Below are positions 11,099 to 23,785 of a stretch of DNA of 64,000 nt, one piece after another; within the stretch, counting starts at the first letter, position 1; each line of letters starts with the position of its first letter. The notes beneath the pieces were generated by a model. It was not told where the DNA came from. It did no database searches and saw only the letters and a program-made list of their open reading frames with translations. The translations under genes were made by a program, and so were the position numbers. The stretch is from Pterobdella sp. o SKG-2022 (Eukaryota > Annelida > Clitellata > Hirudinida > Piscicolidae), in assembly GCA_964035795.1 (NCBI GenBank), contig OZ038327.1:5791133-5855132 (forward strand), written 5' to 3'.

Positions 11099-14000
11099 TT
11101 ATGGTGCACAAACATCGAGTCTAGAGTGGTTGGAGTCAACGAAGAAGTCGTGAAAGGATCTTGAATGAGGGTTGAAAAATATACTGTTCTCATTAGTCGA
11201 TGCTTGCATGGAGGTAGATGGGTGGATGGATGGTGCAGATGGGTGAATGGATGAGTTATTAAAAAGAATTTTCTTGAGAACATCGGAAGCATCCACTGAC
11301 GTCATTGTCGTGTTGATAATGGACGTGATACTGCTGTTGCTTGTACTGTTAGCGTTTATACTATTGCTGTTGTTGGTATCATCAGAATTGCTGTTATTAA
11401 TATTATTATTGTTGAAGTTATTATTATTATTATTGTCATCAGACTTTTCCGGTACCATAAAAACCTCAGCACTTGTAATAATCTGGAAAAAACAATCCGA
11501 TAATAAACTTACAATAAAAAAAAACTGTGTTCCAAAAATAGTTGAATGACGTCACCTTTGAACCAGACTGCTCTTCCTGTTTGTCTGTAAAAAATTTAAA
11601 TTCATATTCACTATCTTTCATTATTTTCGAACAACCCATCACGTTTTCCAATAATCCATTACACTACTTCAGACTACAACATATCACAGTAGACCGCACT
11701 AAACCATACTGCAGCCTACCATACAACAAAATTTCACACATCTCACATCTCATTACTTTACACTTTAATCATCCACTACACCACACTGAACCACCCACCT
11801 CACCACACAACACCAACACACCATTGATATTGGGCTGTAGAGTGATGGGAATGATACGACGTACTGAGGGTTTGAGTTCTGAGGGTTCCATGGTTATAAG
11901 CGAGGTGCAAGTTGTCGTCTGCAGCATGGCAATCATCACATTATATTTCATACAAAGATATCTACCTTCCCTCCTCTCACCACATCATTCTTAGGCAGGA
12001 TCTTGGCTTGTTTATGCATGTGTGTATGAGCTGTCCTCTTCTTACTCCTCCTCTGTAGAATGGCGTCTGACTTCTTCTGCAGACCACTCTGTTGATGTAG
12101 TGCTTATAAAGTTGGTGAATACTTTGTGATGATTCAAAATTATTCCACTCCTTTCTAACCAGACCCCCATGCTCCCACATCAGATCAAACCCCCATGCTC
12201 CCACATCAGATCAAGTTACGATGCTTCCACATCAGACCAACCATTGCTTCATACAGATGAGATGATGTAAATGATGACCTGGAAGAGAGGCAGTTGGTTA
12301 AGGAGTTCAGCACTGACAATGTTTTTGTTGGAGGGGGTAGGTTGTTGTGGCTGATTTCTCAATGGTGTCTTCTCTGGCACTCTGAATGACTCCTTGCTGC
12401 TTGGTGGGTCTTTCTTTGTCTGTGCATGCATATAACAGAGGGGTTGGTAATTAGAAAGAAAATAGAAAAAAAATTAATGAAAATTTTAAATAGGAATTAT
12501 AAATAGCTAAATGCGAAGAAAGAATGAACACCGAATAATAAACTATACAGACTTTGATTTTTTCAAAAGCCAAACCGTAAAATGAATATAATTTCAGAAC
12601 ACTAGTAAGTTTATTAAAGCTTCGTATTTTAATAAACTTACTAGTGTTCTGAAATTATATTCATTATACAGACTTTATAAAAGAGAAAATTATAACATAA
12701 TATATATAAAAGAGGATAAAAAAAAATATATAAATTTTTTTTCACTTAAAATATAGAAATGAGATGCAAAAAAATGTTATTAACAACCAAACAGATAGGA
12801 GATAGTGAATGAAGATAAAAGATGAATAACTAGATAGATAACAGAAGAAAAGTGGGTGAAAGTAGATAGATAACGGAAGAGAGGTGAATGAAAGTTGACT
12901 GACAGGAGGGACAAATTCCTCAAGCACGACTTGCACCAGCTTCAAGAGACGACTGCCCACAGAGTCTTCCACGTCTTCTGACAAGATGTTGTACTGCATG
13001 TTGATGGTGGCAGAATGGTGGTGCAACACGTATAACCTCGACATCATTATCGAATCTGCATTGTCCATTGTCACCTTGTCTATACAACCAACTTCAGCAC
13101 CTTCAACCTTACCACCATCACCACCTAACACACCACTACTGCCCTCCACCTTACCACTATCACCACCCACACAACCATCATCTCTTTTGTCTTTCAACCC
13201 ATCAAATTTTTCTTTATTTTCAAGATTATTTTTTTCTTCATTATTGCTATCACCACCACCATCCTCCTCCTCCTCTTCCTCTTCATCTTCATCACCCTTA
13301 AGTTTATTAGATATACCTTTGAATCCCACAACACCACCATCATTCCCTTCGTGCACAAAGGCATCATTGGCGCAGTCCAAGTCTTCCTCTGCCGTTACAA
13401 CCGACTCTTTACCTTCCGAGTTGTCAATATTATTATTTATATTATTATCGTTATTGTTATTATCGTTATTATTGTTATTAGCTTGCTCCTTCTTCTTATG
13501 ATCTTCAGGTAGCGGATACAACTCCAAATGCCATCCTAACTTCTCCTTCAATAAAAATAAAAAATAGATTGATATTAGAGCAATGATGTCATTTCAATGA
13601 AGAATTCCATTGATTTATTTCTATAATTACCAAATTCAAATAACCCTTCTAGAATATTTCTAAACAAACTTTTCATACCACTACCCCCACCAACCACACC
13701 CACCAAATCCCATTTCTTGTTGAGATGCTGCATGAGGGATAGAAGGGATGTGTTGATGGGGATGGATGCGTGGATACAGGGGTTTTGGGATATGGATTGT
13801 ATGAAAGCCCAAGAAGCATTGGTACGAGGAGTGAGTTGGATGGTCAAGGAAGAAGGTAGAGGCATGCTTTTCACTGTGTGGTAGAAACATTCTTTTGTTG
13901 CATATTGCTTGTTATTATTTATTACTTCAAATCTGGGTGGCTCATGAACCTACCACTTTGAGACAAAGCATCACCCTCATTAGTGCATGACTCGTTATTA

Positions 14001-16401
14001 ATATTATGTGTAGTAGTAATATTTCTATTAATATTAATGAAATATTATCATCGTATTTAACCACCACTATTCCACCTGCATTGCAGCTTTTTTTGAGGGC
14101 TCTGCAGTATGGAACCTTTATACTCACCCTACGACCTTTCGCCTTCAACATCGTTGACCTTTGTGTTTGTGTGTGTGTGTGTTCATTTCATGTGTGAGGT
14201 GAGTGATAGGTGAAATGGAAATAAAAGAATGAAACAGACCCTCTTTGCACTAACTCATCCAACTTGCGTCCCAGCTTCTCATTGAACTCTGGAAAGAAAG
14301 AAAAGAAAAATAAGAACATAGACATAACCAGCTATGAAAACAAACAATTAAAAATGACAGAAACACAGACAAAACCAAAAAAAACACACAGACACACAGA
14401 GACTAACGCAGAGGTACTCTTCTTCTCAACTCCCCATAGCATATGAGTCCCTTCAACTCCAAGTCCTGCTTCTTCGATTCTGCAACAAACACCAAAACAT
14501 TACTCAAAAGATTATCAAACTAACAAGAGGTCCTTAATACATAAGCAAACTAAGCACTGAAGGACTTCAATAATGTGAATAACATAAAAAACGAGGCTAA
14601 AAAATGAAATAATAAACGACGTCAATTTTTTGATTTTTATCGTAAAATGAGGAAGATTTAAGAGACGTATATTTAAAAAAAAAAAACTAAAATTATCTAC
14701 AAATTCAACTTTTTCATAATTCATTAGTATTTTATGACAAAGTTGAATTTGTCAAAAATTTTATTTTTTTGAAAAATATATGTATCTAAAATCTTCCTCA
14801 TTTCCCCATAAAAATCATGAAAATAGAATTTAAAAAAAGATACATAAGATGTGTCTAAAAAATAAATGACGTCATCCCCCATAAAAAAACGGACCAACCA
14901 TCAGCACAAGTGATGTACTGAGATATCTTGTGCCATGTCCTGCAAACAATACCGTGATAATAATGATAACTTTAAAAAATATAGTTAATGTAATTTAATA
15001 CCAAGCAAAACGTATAGGAGCTGCCAATAAAATTTAAAATTATGATTTGTTTGAGCTGAGATGAAATCAAGAGATTTCTGAACACAAATAGTTGAAGTGC
15101 AAAGCTTGTGTGAAAATTTTGACGTAAAATAACCGGAAATCAAAATAATAGAAACAAACACTAAGGTTTATTGAGAAACTTAATACATGAAGCTTTTCGT
15201 AAGAGTATCTTACATTACCTAGTGTAGATAATGTAAGATACTCTTATGAAAAGCTTCGTGTATTAAGTTTCTCAATAAACCTTAGTGTTTGTTTCTATTA
15301 TATTGTGTGAAAATGTTACATTGATAACGAAAAGCTTTGTACTTTAATAAAAATCATTAGTGTTCAAAAATCTTTTAATATTAAAAAGCAGAAAACAATC
15401 AAAATTTAAATGATAATTAGAAAAATATAGATAATAAAAAAATATTGAATAATAATAACAATAATATGGAAAGAGCATGGAACCACCTATAGTAAAAGTG
15501 CCTGATTTGTTCCTTGCTCTTGTGCCGTGCATCGACCTTCTTGCTCTTTGAGGCCATCAATGACTGCATGCCTTCGAAATCTTTGCCACACTGTGGATGG
15601 TTTTTAGGGTCACATGATGCTGAGATGAGCATAAACAGGGTGAAAAAAACAATCATTTGGTTTCAAAAATAAGGGCAGGTCGAAGGTTAAGAACAAGAGT
15701 GTTAAAAATACTTAAAAGCAACATAACTAAAAAATGTTTAAGAGAAAATGAAGATTATGAGTATGTATATTTTTAAATGAAGTTTTGTAGTTGGTCAGAT
15801 CTGCTTGTCTCAATATAGTATAGTTGAAATGATGGTCTATACTGATCTATTTCACAAAACATGTCTCCATGCTTACAATCAACAGCATGCAGTTTATGGG
15901 TAGATTCTACATAGAGTCTTTATGACACCAAAAATTCATGTCTCTAATGGAAACTATTGTCATTAGTAATCCAAGATGTTTGAAATTTGTGTGGGTCTAC
16001 TGGAGATTCTGGCATTACCATGTTTCATATTTGATGATAACGCATTTTTAACAAATTTGAAAACTGAGTTTATTTACAATTTTCGATATATTATTATAGT
16101 TGTTATTATTATTACCATTAAAACATCACCTCAAAAAGGGCTTCAAAAAAGAAGTTCTTATCGACCGTTGTCCATGATTCTCTTTTCTTTGTTCCCGAGG
16201 GAGTCAAGTCTTTTAGTGCTGAAGTGTGGTGTAGGGAAGAATGGGTGATGGTAAATAATTAGAAGTGGTGTGGTGAAATAGTTGTGGGTGGTGGTGTATG
16301 ATCGGAGAATGTACTAAAGTACATTTTTCATGTTGAGTCAAAAAAAAGTAAATGAAACCTTCAGTTTCTTTCAATTCTTTTCCCTTTTTAAGCGTTTTCA
16401 T
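11099..16401 (-). CDS. CRAMP1: Cramped-like SANT-domain chromatin protein, 14 exons
   Basis: Homologue of Cramped/CRAMP1, a nuclear chromatin protein; in Drosophila it acts with Polycomb, and in animals it is linked to histone H1 gene expression. Exons (-): 16401-16359, 16218-16130, 15590-15487, 14939-14899, 14479-14408, 14288-14236, 14142-14076, 13873-13704, 13545 to about 12930, 12419-12279, 12076-11981, 11918-11822, 11584-11556, 11482-11099. Phases agree at nearly all junctions. The SANT domain reads ESWTTVDKNFFFEAL, CGKDFEGMQ, then KEQIRHFYYR-TWHKISQYI. Following family blocks are LKGLICYGELRRRV, KGRRVSIKVPYCRALKK, QLTPRTNASWAFIQSISQNP and EKLGWHLELYPL. Exon 9 carries an Asn run and acidic and Gly-rich low complexity; exon 14 is Asn/Ser-rich and ends at the stop. 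The start ATG precedes a short Lys-rich exon, with further upstream exons possible. Exon 7 acceptor and exon 9 donor are the least certain edges. Confidence 0.92.
11380..11445. repeat. AAT/ATT trinucleotide tract coding poly-Asn
   Basis: Imperfect (ATT)n on the plus strand, read as an Asn-rich run in the last CRAMP1 exon. Confidence 0.8.
12160..12245. repeat. 30-bp direct repeat, nearly three units
   Basis: The unit CCCCATGCTCCCACATCAGA occurs twice 30 bases apart, followed by a diverged third unit. It lies in the CRAMP1 intron between exons 10 and 11. Confidence 0.75.
12581..12665. repeat. Near-perfect palindrome (foldback) in CRAMP1 intron
   Basis: Arms of about 36 bases (starting AATGAATATAATTTCAGAAC and ending in its reverse complement) flank a 12-base centre, AAGCTTCGTATT. 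No coding capacity. The centre shares AAGCTT/CGTA with other foldbacks in the window. Confidence 0.85.
13430..13485. repeat. ATT/GTT trinucleotide tract coding Asn/Asp run in CRAMP1
   Basis: Imperfect trinucleotide repeat in CRAMP1 exon 9, read on the minus strand as alternating Asn and Asp. Confidence 0.8.
14600..14870. repeat. Palindromic element with about 110-bp arms
   Basis: The sequence 14,605-14,718 (containing AAAATGAGGAAGATTTAAGA) is the imperfect reverse complement of 14,725-14,830 (containing AAAATCTTCCTCATTT), with the axis near 14,722. A tail after the right arm holds TACATAAGATGTGTCTAAAA. A single-arm relative lies at 40,880-41,040. It sits in the CRAMP1 intron between exons 4 and 5. 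Confidence 0.75.
15135..15300. repeat. Foldback element, AAGCTTTTCGTAAG family
   Basis: Arms 15,150-15,215 and 15,228-15,297 are near-perfect inverted copies, from AACACTAAGGTTTATTGAGA to its reverse complement. They include GAAGCTTTTCGTAAGAGTAT and a centre ACCTAGTGTAGA. The closely related element at 43,826-43,990 shares the left flank TTTTGACGTA.AATA.CCG.AAATCAAAATA. Located in a CRAMP1 intron. Confidence 0.88.
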
Positions 16402-17764
16402 TTTTGCAAGCTTAAAAACAAACTTTAAAGAGGGATGCGCTTAACAAATCAAATAAAATTTTTTTATCCTTATAACTTTTTATATTGACAACCAAAAATA
16501 AAATATTTTTTGAGTAGTTTTATAATTCAACTTTCTTTCAAATATTCAATTCAAATTGATACATCGAATGTGAAATACAACCAGTATCACTAATATTAAA
16601 TACCTGAAAATTGATTAAGATGGTTTTTAATTAAGTACTAATTGAAACAATCTGAATAATTAAGAAGTATCACAATTGCAAAAAGTATAAAAAACAAACG
16701 TGTTTATATGAGCTAAAAAGATATAACATTGTCAAGTGTTTTTTACAATTTTTAGATTATTATTGGAGTTTTGGATGAGTTAATGTCAGTACTATTAACA
16801 AAATGCTCCATGAAAAGCATGGAGAAAAATTTTTTGTACCTAGAAACCTTGTAGGCTACTTTTGCAAAACAGAAAAAATATCTAGATATTCTTTATAACA
16901 TTTATGTTGTCATCTAGAAAGCTAGCGTGTTTGTCATTACTGTTTCTAATCAAGGGGAGATAATATATGATAGATAAAGATGAGTAAGTAATTTATATAG
17001 CTCCTCTTACTCATCGTTTAGATGCGCTCTGCCATGAGCTGCTTGAGAAGAAAGGTTTTAAGATTCACATAAAAATAGAATAAAAAAATTTAAATAAGAA
17101 AGTGCAAAGTTTAAAAAAAAAACTAGAGAAAAAAAAGCAGGTTTAGTATAGGAATGAGAGGGAGAGGAAATGAAGAGCTGAAACCAAATAGAGGGTCGTA
17201 GATCAGCTTGCTTAGGAAGTAGTATGAGGTAAAAAAGATAGGTGAAGTAGAATAAGAGTTTTTGTGCATGAGATTACAGATTTTTTAGAAAGAATAAAAG
17301 TAAAGAGATAGCCAGTTGAGATCAATAAGAGATGGAGAGATATGGAAAAATTTAGAAGTGTGAGAGATCAGAGGAACAGCAGAGTTGTGAACTTTAGTAA
17401 GAGAGTGAAGGGTAGCTTAGGAAGATCATAGTATAAAGAGGCTAGAAGATTAAATAAGATAGATATCAGAGAAAGAGACTGGGTGAGCAAGAATACTAAT
17501 GGGTTTGATAAAGGATGATGCGATGAAAAGATCAATGGTATTGCCAGAAGAATGAGAGAAGTGGCAATGTTGGGAAAGATTGAAAAGTTCAAAAAGTTCA
17601 AAAAATTTGTTAGTGTAGAAAATATTTTTGTTGTTAAATTGAGTCACCTATAATATAGAAAAAAAGTATATAGAAATTCACGTGTTGATTCTGTTTTGGG
17701 GCATTTGACGTTAAATTATCTGTTGAAAAGGTAATTTCTGAACTATTCGAAAAATTACACAAAA
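16402..17764. other. Gene-free stretch upstream of CRAMP1
   Basis: Expected to hold the CRAMP1 promoter and any 5' UTR exon, but I see no distinct motif. From about 17,100 to 17,600 the plus strand is strongly purine-rich (A/G), unlike its surroundings, with no recognised protein. Confidence 0.4.
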
Positions 17765-19470
17765 ATGTTTGAAGCTGTAAAATTCTTGAAGCCTCAAAAA
17801 ACAAATAAAATTGCTTGTGAAATGAAAAAAGCCAAAAGCCACTTTATGAAGAAATTTAACTCTGTAGGTTCTGCTCTACCTTTACAGTTTACACAAAATC
17901 AAAACTTCAAAAAATTTATATCCAGCTCTAAGGTGGCAGCATCCATAGCAAAACTGAAAATGGAAAATGCCAAGATTACCATGGAAACACGTCGGAAATC
18001 CTGAAATATGCAGATAGGAAAATACATAAAATTATTGCAGAATTCAATCGTGCAATTCCGAAAGGTGAAGACATTGGTTTAAACATAGTTATACAAGAAC
18101 CCAAAAAACCACAAGTACCTAACAATTTAAGACCCATATGCGTAGTGCCTGTAATGAGAAAAATCCTGTCTCACATCATGCTCAACAGAATTCGTGAAAG
18201 CGCTGAAGAACATATAGGACATACCATCGGCCCCTATAGCTTAATGGTTGAACATTAGACTAATTATCTAAAGTTACCGGGTTTGATCCCGCGTGGGCTG
18301 ACAATTAGCACCTGTTCCACAGTGTGTTTTCGCTACATTAAATTTGTAGCAAGCGCTTTGATCTATAAGGAAAAGCGCTTTATAAATACTGCATTACATT
18401 ACATTACACAATCAGTATATATAAAAAGCAGCTCAACGGCAGATGTTATATGGACACACAGGTTCAACATGGCCACATCATACACAACAAAGCAAGAAAT
18501 CCATGTCACTAGCCTTGATATGTCGTCAGCTTTTGACACCATTTCGAGAAGTCAGCTTATTAACAGTTGCGAAAAATTTCTTGAACAAGATGATGTGACG
18601 CTGATCAACACAAAAATGATAATAAAGATAGACAATAAGTTCGGTTATTGCTTCTCAACATCAATAGGCTCACCCCAAGGAGACAGCTCAAGTCCTATCC
18701 TATTCTCTATTTATTTAAGAGAAGCACTCAAAAACCTGCCTTCTCATCTCAGTGGAAAAGAAATAATATACGCTGATGATGTCAATTTTGTAACAGAAGA
18801 GGAAATTGATATAGAAGAAATATGCAATACGTCGAAAAAATATAATCTCATAGTAAAAAAAAATAAACAAAAATAATTACAATTAAACATAACAGTCTAG
18901 ATAATTTGGAATTTAAAAAGCTAGGATCAATATTAGCAATGAAAGAGGAGATAAGGAATCGGAAGGCACTATCCATGGCTGCAATGAACAATCTCTGGAA
19001 GTTATAGAAAAAAAAGAAGCTGACTTCAAAGAAAAAGTAAAATTGTTCAAGGCCTACACAATGCCAATTCTGCTATACAATTTTGGTACTTGGTCATTGA
19101 CATAAACCGATGAGTCTGCCTTAAATTCTTTTCATCGCCGTCTTCTCAGACGAGTAGTAGGAATATTCTGGTCAGATAAAATAAAATCCGAGAAAATATA
19201 TAAAAGAACAGGGGCGCGGGAACTAAGTCAGACCATTGCTTATCGCAGGCACACACTACTTGGTCATATACTAAGACTCAATATAGAGGCTTCAGCACAA
19301 AAAGCTATGAACAACTATTACATGTCTACATCTAAACCTCTTCCAGGAAGACCAAAAACAACATTACTAGCTGCACTGAAAAAAGATCTAGAAGCCCGAA
19401 ACCTTTCACTAAACAGTCATTAAGATCTTTTGAAACTAAGAAAAATGGCGAAAAATAAATCTGAATCGAA
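17765..19470 (+). mobile_element. Non-LTR retrotransposon, SINE-interrupted and decayed
   Basis: Fragments of one reverse-transcriptase protein run in order. A linker (KKAKSHFMKKFNSVGSALP, then EILKYADRKIHKII in another frame) is followed by PVMRKILSHIMLNRIRE, the SINE at 18,227-18,408, and STADVIWTHRF. Then come the palm motif SLDMSSAFDTI, SIGSPQGDSSSPILFSIYL, the catalytic IIYADDVNFV, and the C-terminal RRHTLLGHILRLN and PGRPKTTLLAALKKD. The YADD box is intact, but frameshifts, a stop after SLT and the SINE show it is dead. This order is typical of LINE ORF2 proteins; I do not assign a clade. Confidence 0.82.
18227..18408 (+). repeat. tRNA-derived SINE, copy 1 (nested in LINE)
   Basis: Bases 18,227-18,301 fold as a tRNA cloverleaf. 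TCGGCCC pairs with GGGCTGA, the D-arm is AGCTCAAT..TTGAGC in related copies, the anticodon stem TTAGA/TCTAA holds loop CTAATTA (AAT, as in tRNA-Ile), and the T-arm is CCGGG TTTGATC CCGCG. The body CCTGTTCCACAGTGTGTTTT and a tail GCGCTTTATAAAT...ATTACATTAC follow. The cloverleaf contains the polymerase III A-box and B-box. It splits the reverse-transcriptase frame of the surrounding LINE. Confidence 0.9.
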
Positions 19471-19774
19471 AAAATTTTATTCTTTGAATTTATAACTTTC
19501 TTCTTATTTTTAACTATATTCTTTATATAGAATAGAAAGTTTGGAAATTAAAAATTCAATGATTCGTTTAATCTTCTGATTAGTATTTGATGATCTTTTA
19601 AGTCAAAGGCAGACGAAAAATCGAAAAGGACAAGAAGAGATATTTTTTTGTTGTCAGCTGCTTCAAAAATATCAGTAGAAACCTTTAGTAATGCTGTTTA
19701 TGTCGAATGATGGCAACGGTAAGCTGATTGAAAAGATGGTAACAAATTATTGTTACTTAGGTGAACGAAAATTC

Positions 19775-20036
19775 TTCTAAGGACAATTCGAAAAACGACG
19801 CTGGCAGTTGCTAAGCCACATTATGCGTATGGATGACATGCTCCAGCAAAAGAAACAACTATTAATTCCATAAAAACCAAAAAAGAAAAATGAGGAAGAC
19901 CAAATATCAGCCTTCTCACCACCATCAGGGTGACTTGAAACGTCACCCTCTATCAAGAGAAGAGGCAATCGAACTTGCAAAAGACAGGACATTGTGGGTG
20001 TTGGAGGGAAGCCATGTTTCGGCAAGCTAAAAACTG
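19775..20036 (+). pseudogene. LINE 3'-end fragment
   Basis: The plus strand reads RRWQLLSHIMRMDD, then (other frame) GRPNISLLTTI, then REEAIELAKDRTLW. This is the standard C-terminal series of LINE ORF2 proteins (LxGHxxRM, GRPxxxL, AxDRxxW). Frames shift between blocks. Confidence 0.6.
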
Positions 20037-20149
20037 TGGAATCAACATTAATTTTTCAGTTTTTTTTAAACCTTAATGAATAAAATTAACATTACAAGAT
20101 GCCTAAAAATTTAATTTTTTTAAAGCTTCTAACAAGTATTAGTAGTAGC

Positions 20150-22870
20150 AGTGCTTCCGATGTTCATTTCGGTGACATGACGCAATTTTTTCTCCATATT
20201 TGTTTATCAACCATAGCAGTACATAATTCGTTAGGAGTCAGCCCTGTGTCTTTTTGAAGTACTTCTTTCAGTGTTATACTTGGACGACCTCTTCTACAAC
20301 ACTTTTTCGGCGTTCAGAACAACAGAGTTTTTGCGGGCTCGTTGTGCTGTCTTCTTTTGATTATGGTAGACAATTTTGGAATTTGACCGTATAGCTGAGC
20401 ATTTGATAGGCGGTTCTTCCAGGAGATATTTTTGACTCTTCGGAGCATGCGAGTCTAGGTGCCATCAACTTTCTTCACTGCAACGTTGGTCATTACCCAG
20501 AATTCACATCCGTATAGCAGTATGGACTCAACAGTAGATTTAAAAATCCTAGCTTTCGTTTTTGCAGTAATTGAGAGTTCCAGATTTTTTCTAGAGAGTT
20601 GAGAGCGCCCCATGATTTTCCGATTTAGGTGTTGATCTTTAGAGAAGAGTTGTTGTAACTTCCCAAGTAAAGAAAATCATCAATCTTTTTAATTTCGTCA
20701 CCATTCATAGCATGAATATGACTCTTTACAGAAAGATTAAAATGCATTGCTTTAGTCCTGCTTGCATTGAGTAGGAGACATATTTTGACTTGCGGTCTCG
20801 ATTTTGTAGAGAAGAGACTCATCTTTGTTGATCGTATCTTCCATCAAAGCGATATCGTTGGCAACTGCAAGTTTGGCGAGTTTCTCAGAAGGGACTCTAC
20901 GACTTCCTTTCCTCTCAAGAGTCAATCTATCTAGAAAAAAAATTGAAATGATGAGAGTATAATCTAAGCAAATGATGAAAAGAAACGAGGCGAGTGGATC
21001 CTCTTGTAAGACGCCAGAACCGACCTGGAAGATGTCAGTATTGTCTTCAAAGGTTACTACAAGATAGGAAGTGTTTTCATACATCACTCGTATTGCATTA
21101 ACGATTTTAGAAAATATTCCATATGCAGCAAGGATTTTGAGTATTTTGGACCGATCTATCGAGTCAAATGCTTTTTTGAAATCGATGAAAGTTATCACGG
21201 CTTCTTTCTTGTGGTTACACAATTCTTCTATGATTCTTCTGAGTGCAAGTAGATGAGACGAAGTGGATTTTCCAGGACGAAAGCCGTTTTGGTTAGGGCG
21301 AAGCAGCTTGTCGATGACAGGGCGTATTCTGTTTAGTATAAACCGGGTGTAGATTTTAGAGGCTATTTGACTGAGACTTATACCTCGATAGTTGGTACAA
21401 CGAGTTAAGTCTCCTTTCTTGGGCATAAGAACGATACCAGATATACCCCATTCATTGGGACACACACCGTTAAAGCTTTCGATGCAAAACCTTCTTGGTA
21501 TTTTTGGGTTTTCTCGAGCTTCCAGACTTCTAGTGTAAGACTATCCAGGCCAGGCGCTTTATTAGGTTTCATTGACTTGAGTGAATCTGGGATCTCCTTT
21601 TGGCTAAATTTGGCCGTACTAATTTTTGGGTTGATGTCAAACAACTTGACGCAGTCAAACTGAGCTTGATTATCATTTTAGTTAACAGAAAGTAGATTTT
21701 GAAAGTGGTTTTTCCAGATTTTGAGACGATTTCCACCTTGGATAAAAGTGACAGATTTTTTCTTCCCTGACAATTCTTTCATTAGATTCCAGGCATTCTT
21801 TGGATTTTCTCGAAATCCGTTTTCAAATTCTGAGAGTGTTTTATTAAGTCTAGCGTTTTTAAGGCGGTCATATGTCTGGCGTTGGGTATTTTGGTAAAGT
21901 TGAACCCGTTGGATTGGAGCTTTTTTGGTGTTTGATCAGAGTAGATCCATATCATAGTGCTCAATGGTAGAAGAGGTTTGTGTAGAATGACTCGGTAGTT
22001 TCTTTTTTCCGACTTCGTTACATATAGATACAAAAGATGTGTAAGTGTTGATCTATTGGTAAGGCGTTTAATTTTGAAGAATTCAAATCGTCTATGGTAG
22101 TAGCCAGATTCTTGTTATGGCACGGCGCCTGCCAGTAGAGGAGTTTCCTTGTTGATGATTTTGGAACACGAAGATTCAATCTGACCCTTGCTGTTACTGT
22201 GTTGTGATCACCACCAATAGTAGCAAAAGAAGTATGGGCTTGGCAGTCATTAAAACTGTTTTTCCAGCGTTTTCTGAAAAGAAGATAGTCAATTTGAGCC
22301 AGGTGTTCAGCGGTATGTCTCCGTTTCCAAAAAGCGTGTTACCGGCCAAAAAATTGTGTTGTTGGAGGAAAGTTTCAAGGAGCTCACCATTTCGGTTGAG
22401 GACGCTATGATATGAAAATTTCTCAGAAATTCGAGCATTGAAGTCGTCACAAGTTATTGTGGGTAGGTATGGTAGAAATCAGGTTGCCTAGCTGTTCGTA
22501 AAACCTTTCTACTTTTTCTAGTGGGGCAAGGTTATGGGGAGAATAACAAGACACAAGAACAGTTTTGGGGTTGCCATTGAGGAAGCGATAAGAATTCGAT
22601 TTTCAACTTTTTTGATGGAAGTTAACAATGGTAATATCTGTTTTCGCACCGTAATTTCGACACCTCCTACAGTGGCATTGTTGATGATCTTGTATGCCGA
22701 TGCTGTGAACAAGATACTGTGACCAATATCATAGCTTATGATATCCGGATCACTGTCCTTGTGAAGAAGGCAATGTTCTTGGATGTAGACTGCTTGAAGG
22801 TTGTGTTGGTTGATGTGAAGGTTGAGTTCACCTTGGCAAACTCTGAGTTGAGTGTTCCGATGTTGTAGTT
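20150..22870 (-). mobile_element. RTE-like non-LTR retrotransposon, nearly full-length but dead
   Basis: Read on the minus strand from 22,870 to 20,150. The endonuclease region includes TLNSEFAKVNSTFTSTN and a YSP-like segment. A linker follows, then MKPNKAPGLDSLTLEVWK, CPNEWGISGIVLMPKKGDLT, NYRGISLSQIASKIY, NGFRPGKST, FIDFKKAFDSIDRSKILK and GVLQEDPLASFLF. The C-terminus has PSITLKEVLQKDTGL and TAMVDKQIWRK. The YADD-type catalytic box reads AVANDIALM, losing the first Asp, and there are many frameshifts. Motif order is that of endonuclease-plus-RT LINEs. Confidence 0.85.
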
Positions 22871-23394
22871 TTGTTTAAAACGGAAAATCTTTTTTTTGAG
22901 CGACAAACAAGCTTGTGTGATAATTCAAAATGATCAAATCAAATCAGCCATTTTTCAAGTTCTGAATTCAACCAAATTCTTGTATTCAAACCGAACCCAT
23001 AAATTTCTATACGAGAAGGTTCATAGACAACAAAACTTAAACCTGCGCGCTTCAAACTCCTCCTTTAACCACTACATTACCCAAACACACTTTGATCACT
23101 GTATGAACTTTCAATATTATTTACAATCTTATTTTGCTCTAAAAAAAGTCGAAATGATTTTCATGAAGCTGTTTTTATAAGTAAAATTTATACATAATCT
23201 AGGTGCAAACATTTACATTTAAAAAAGAATCGAGATTTGTTGGTTAATTAAGAACAAAAAAAAATTACTGGTAATTTTAAGAAGTGCACTTTCATACTTC
23301 TGATGCATTTCAAACTTATTTGTTTGGAGTGATGCCTCTCTTCTTGCATTGCCCACATCCTTCTCATCAAAATCTATTCAGAATGATTATCATC

Positions 23395-23785
23395 TTGACC
23401 ATAAATTTAGACTCTCCTTTGACAGATATAATTTTTCGGTCAAGATTTACTGCATCTTACAATTTTATTGAGCCTCTATCCAGTCTTAATTTTGGCTCTA
23501 AAAGCAGCTCATTTTAGGTTTCAACATTGTTTTTCATTGGATTTTTTCTTTAGAAACACTTGCTCCTTCTTCACATTCCACCATTATTTTCATCGTGTCC
23601 CCTCCGCCTCGCATGAAATCATTCACGTTGTCTACATAAATAAAATCATGCAAGAAGAAGCAAGCAGTAATTATGCCAAAAAAAGCAGAACGAACTGATG
23701 CTCGCCTTCTAGCTACTTGGACCAGATGCATCGGAGCTTGGTACACCAGCATCACTGTGACTTGGCACACACCTTTTATTTGCTT
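23395..23785. other. Arm-specific insertion, unknown content
   Basis: Flanked by sequence shared with the right arm but missing there: the junction on the right reads straight from GCAAATA to CATTCTGAATAG. No recognised element. Either an insertion in the left arm or a deletion from the right arm. Confidence 0.5.

Noticed and set aside
11247..11549. 100-codon Leu-rich frame on the plus strand
   Set aside because: Antisense of the poly-Asn-coding last CRAMP1 exon.
12986..13501. 171-codon Ser/Pro-rich frame on the plus strand
   Set aside because: Antisense shadow of CRAMP1 exon 9, whose minus-strand frame fits splice phases and family motifs.
18227..18301. Candidate functional tRNA-Ile(AAT) gene
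   Set aside because: The cloverleaf is good, but it is always followed by the same SINE body and tail, so it is a SINE head.
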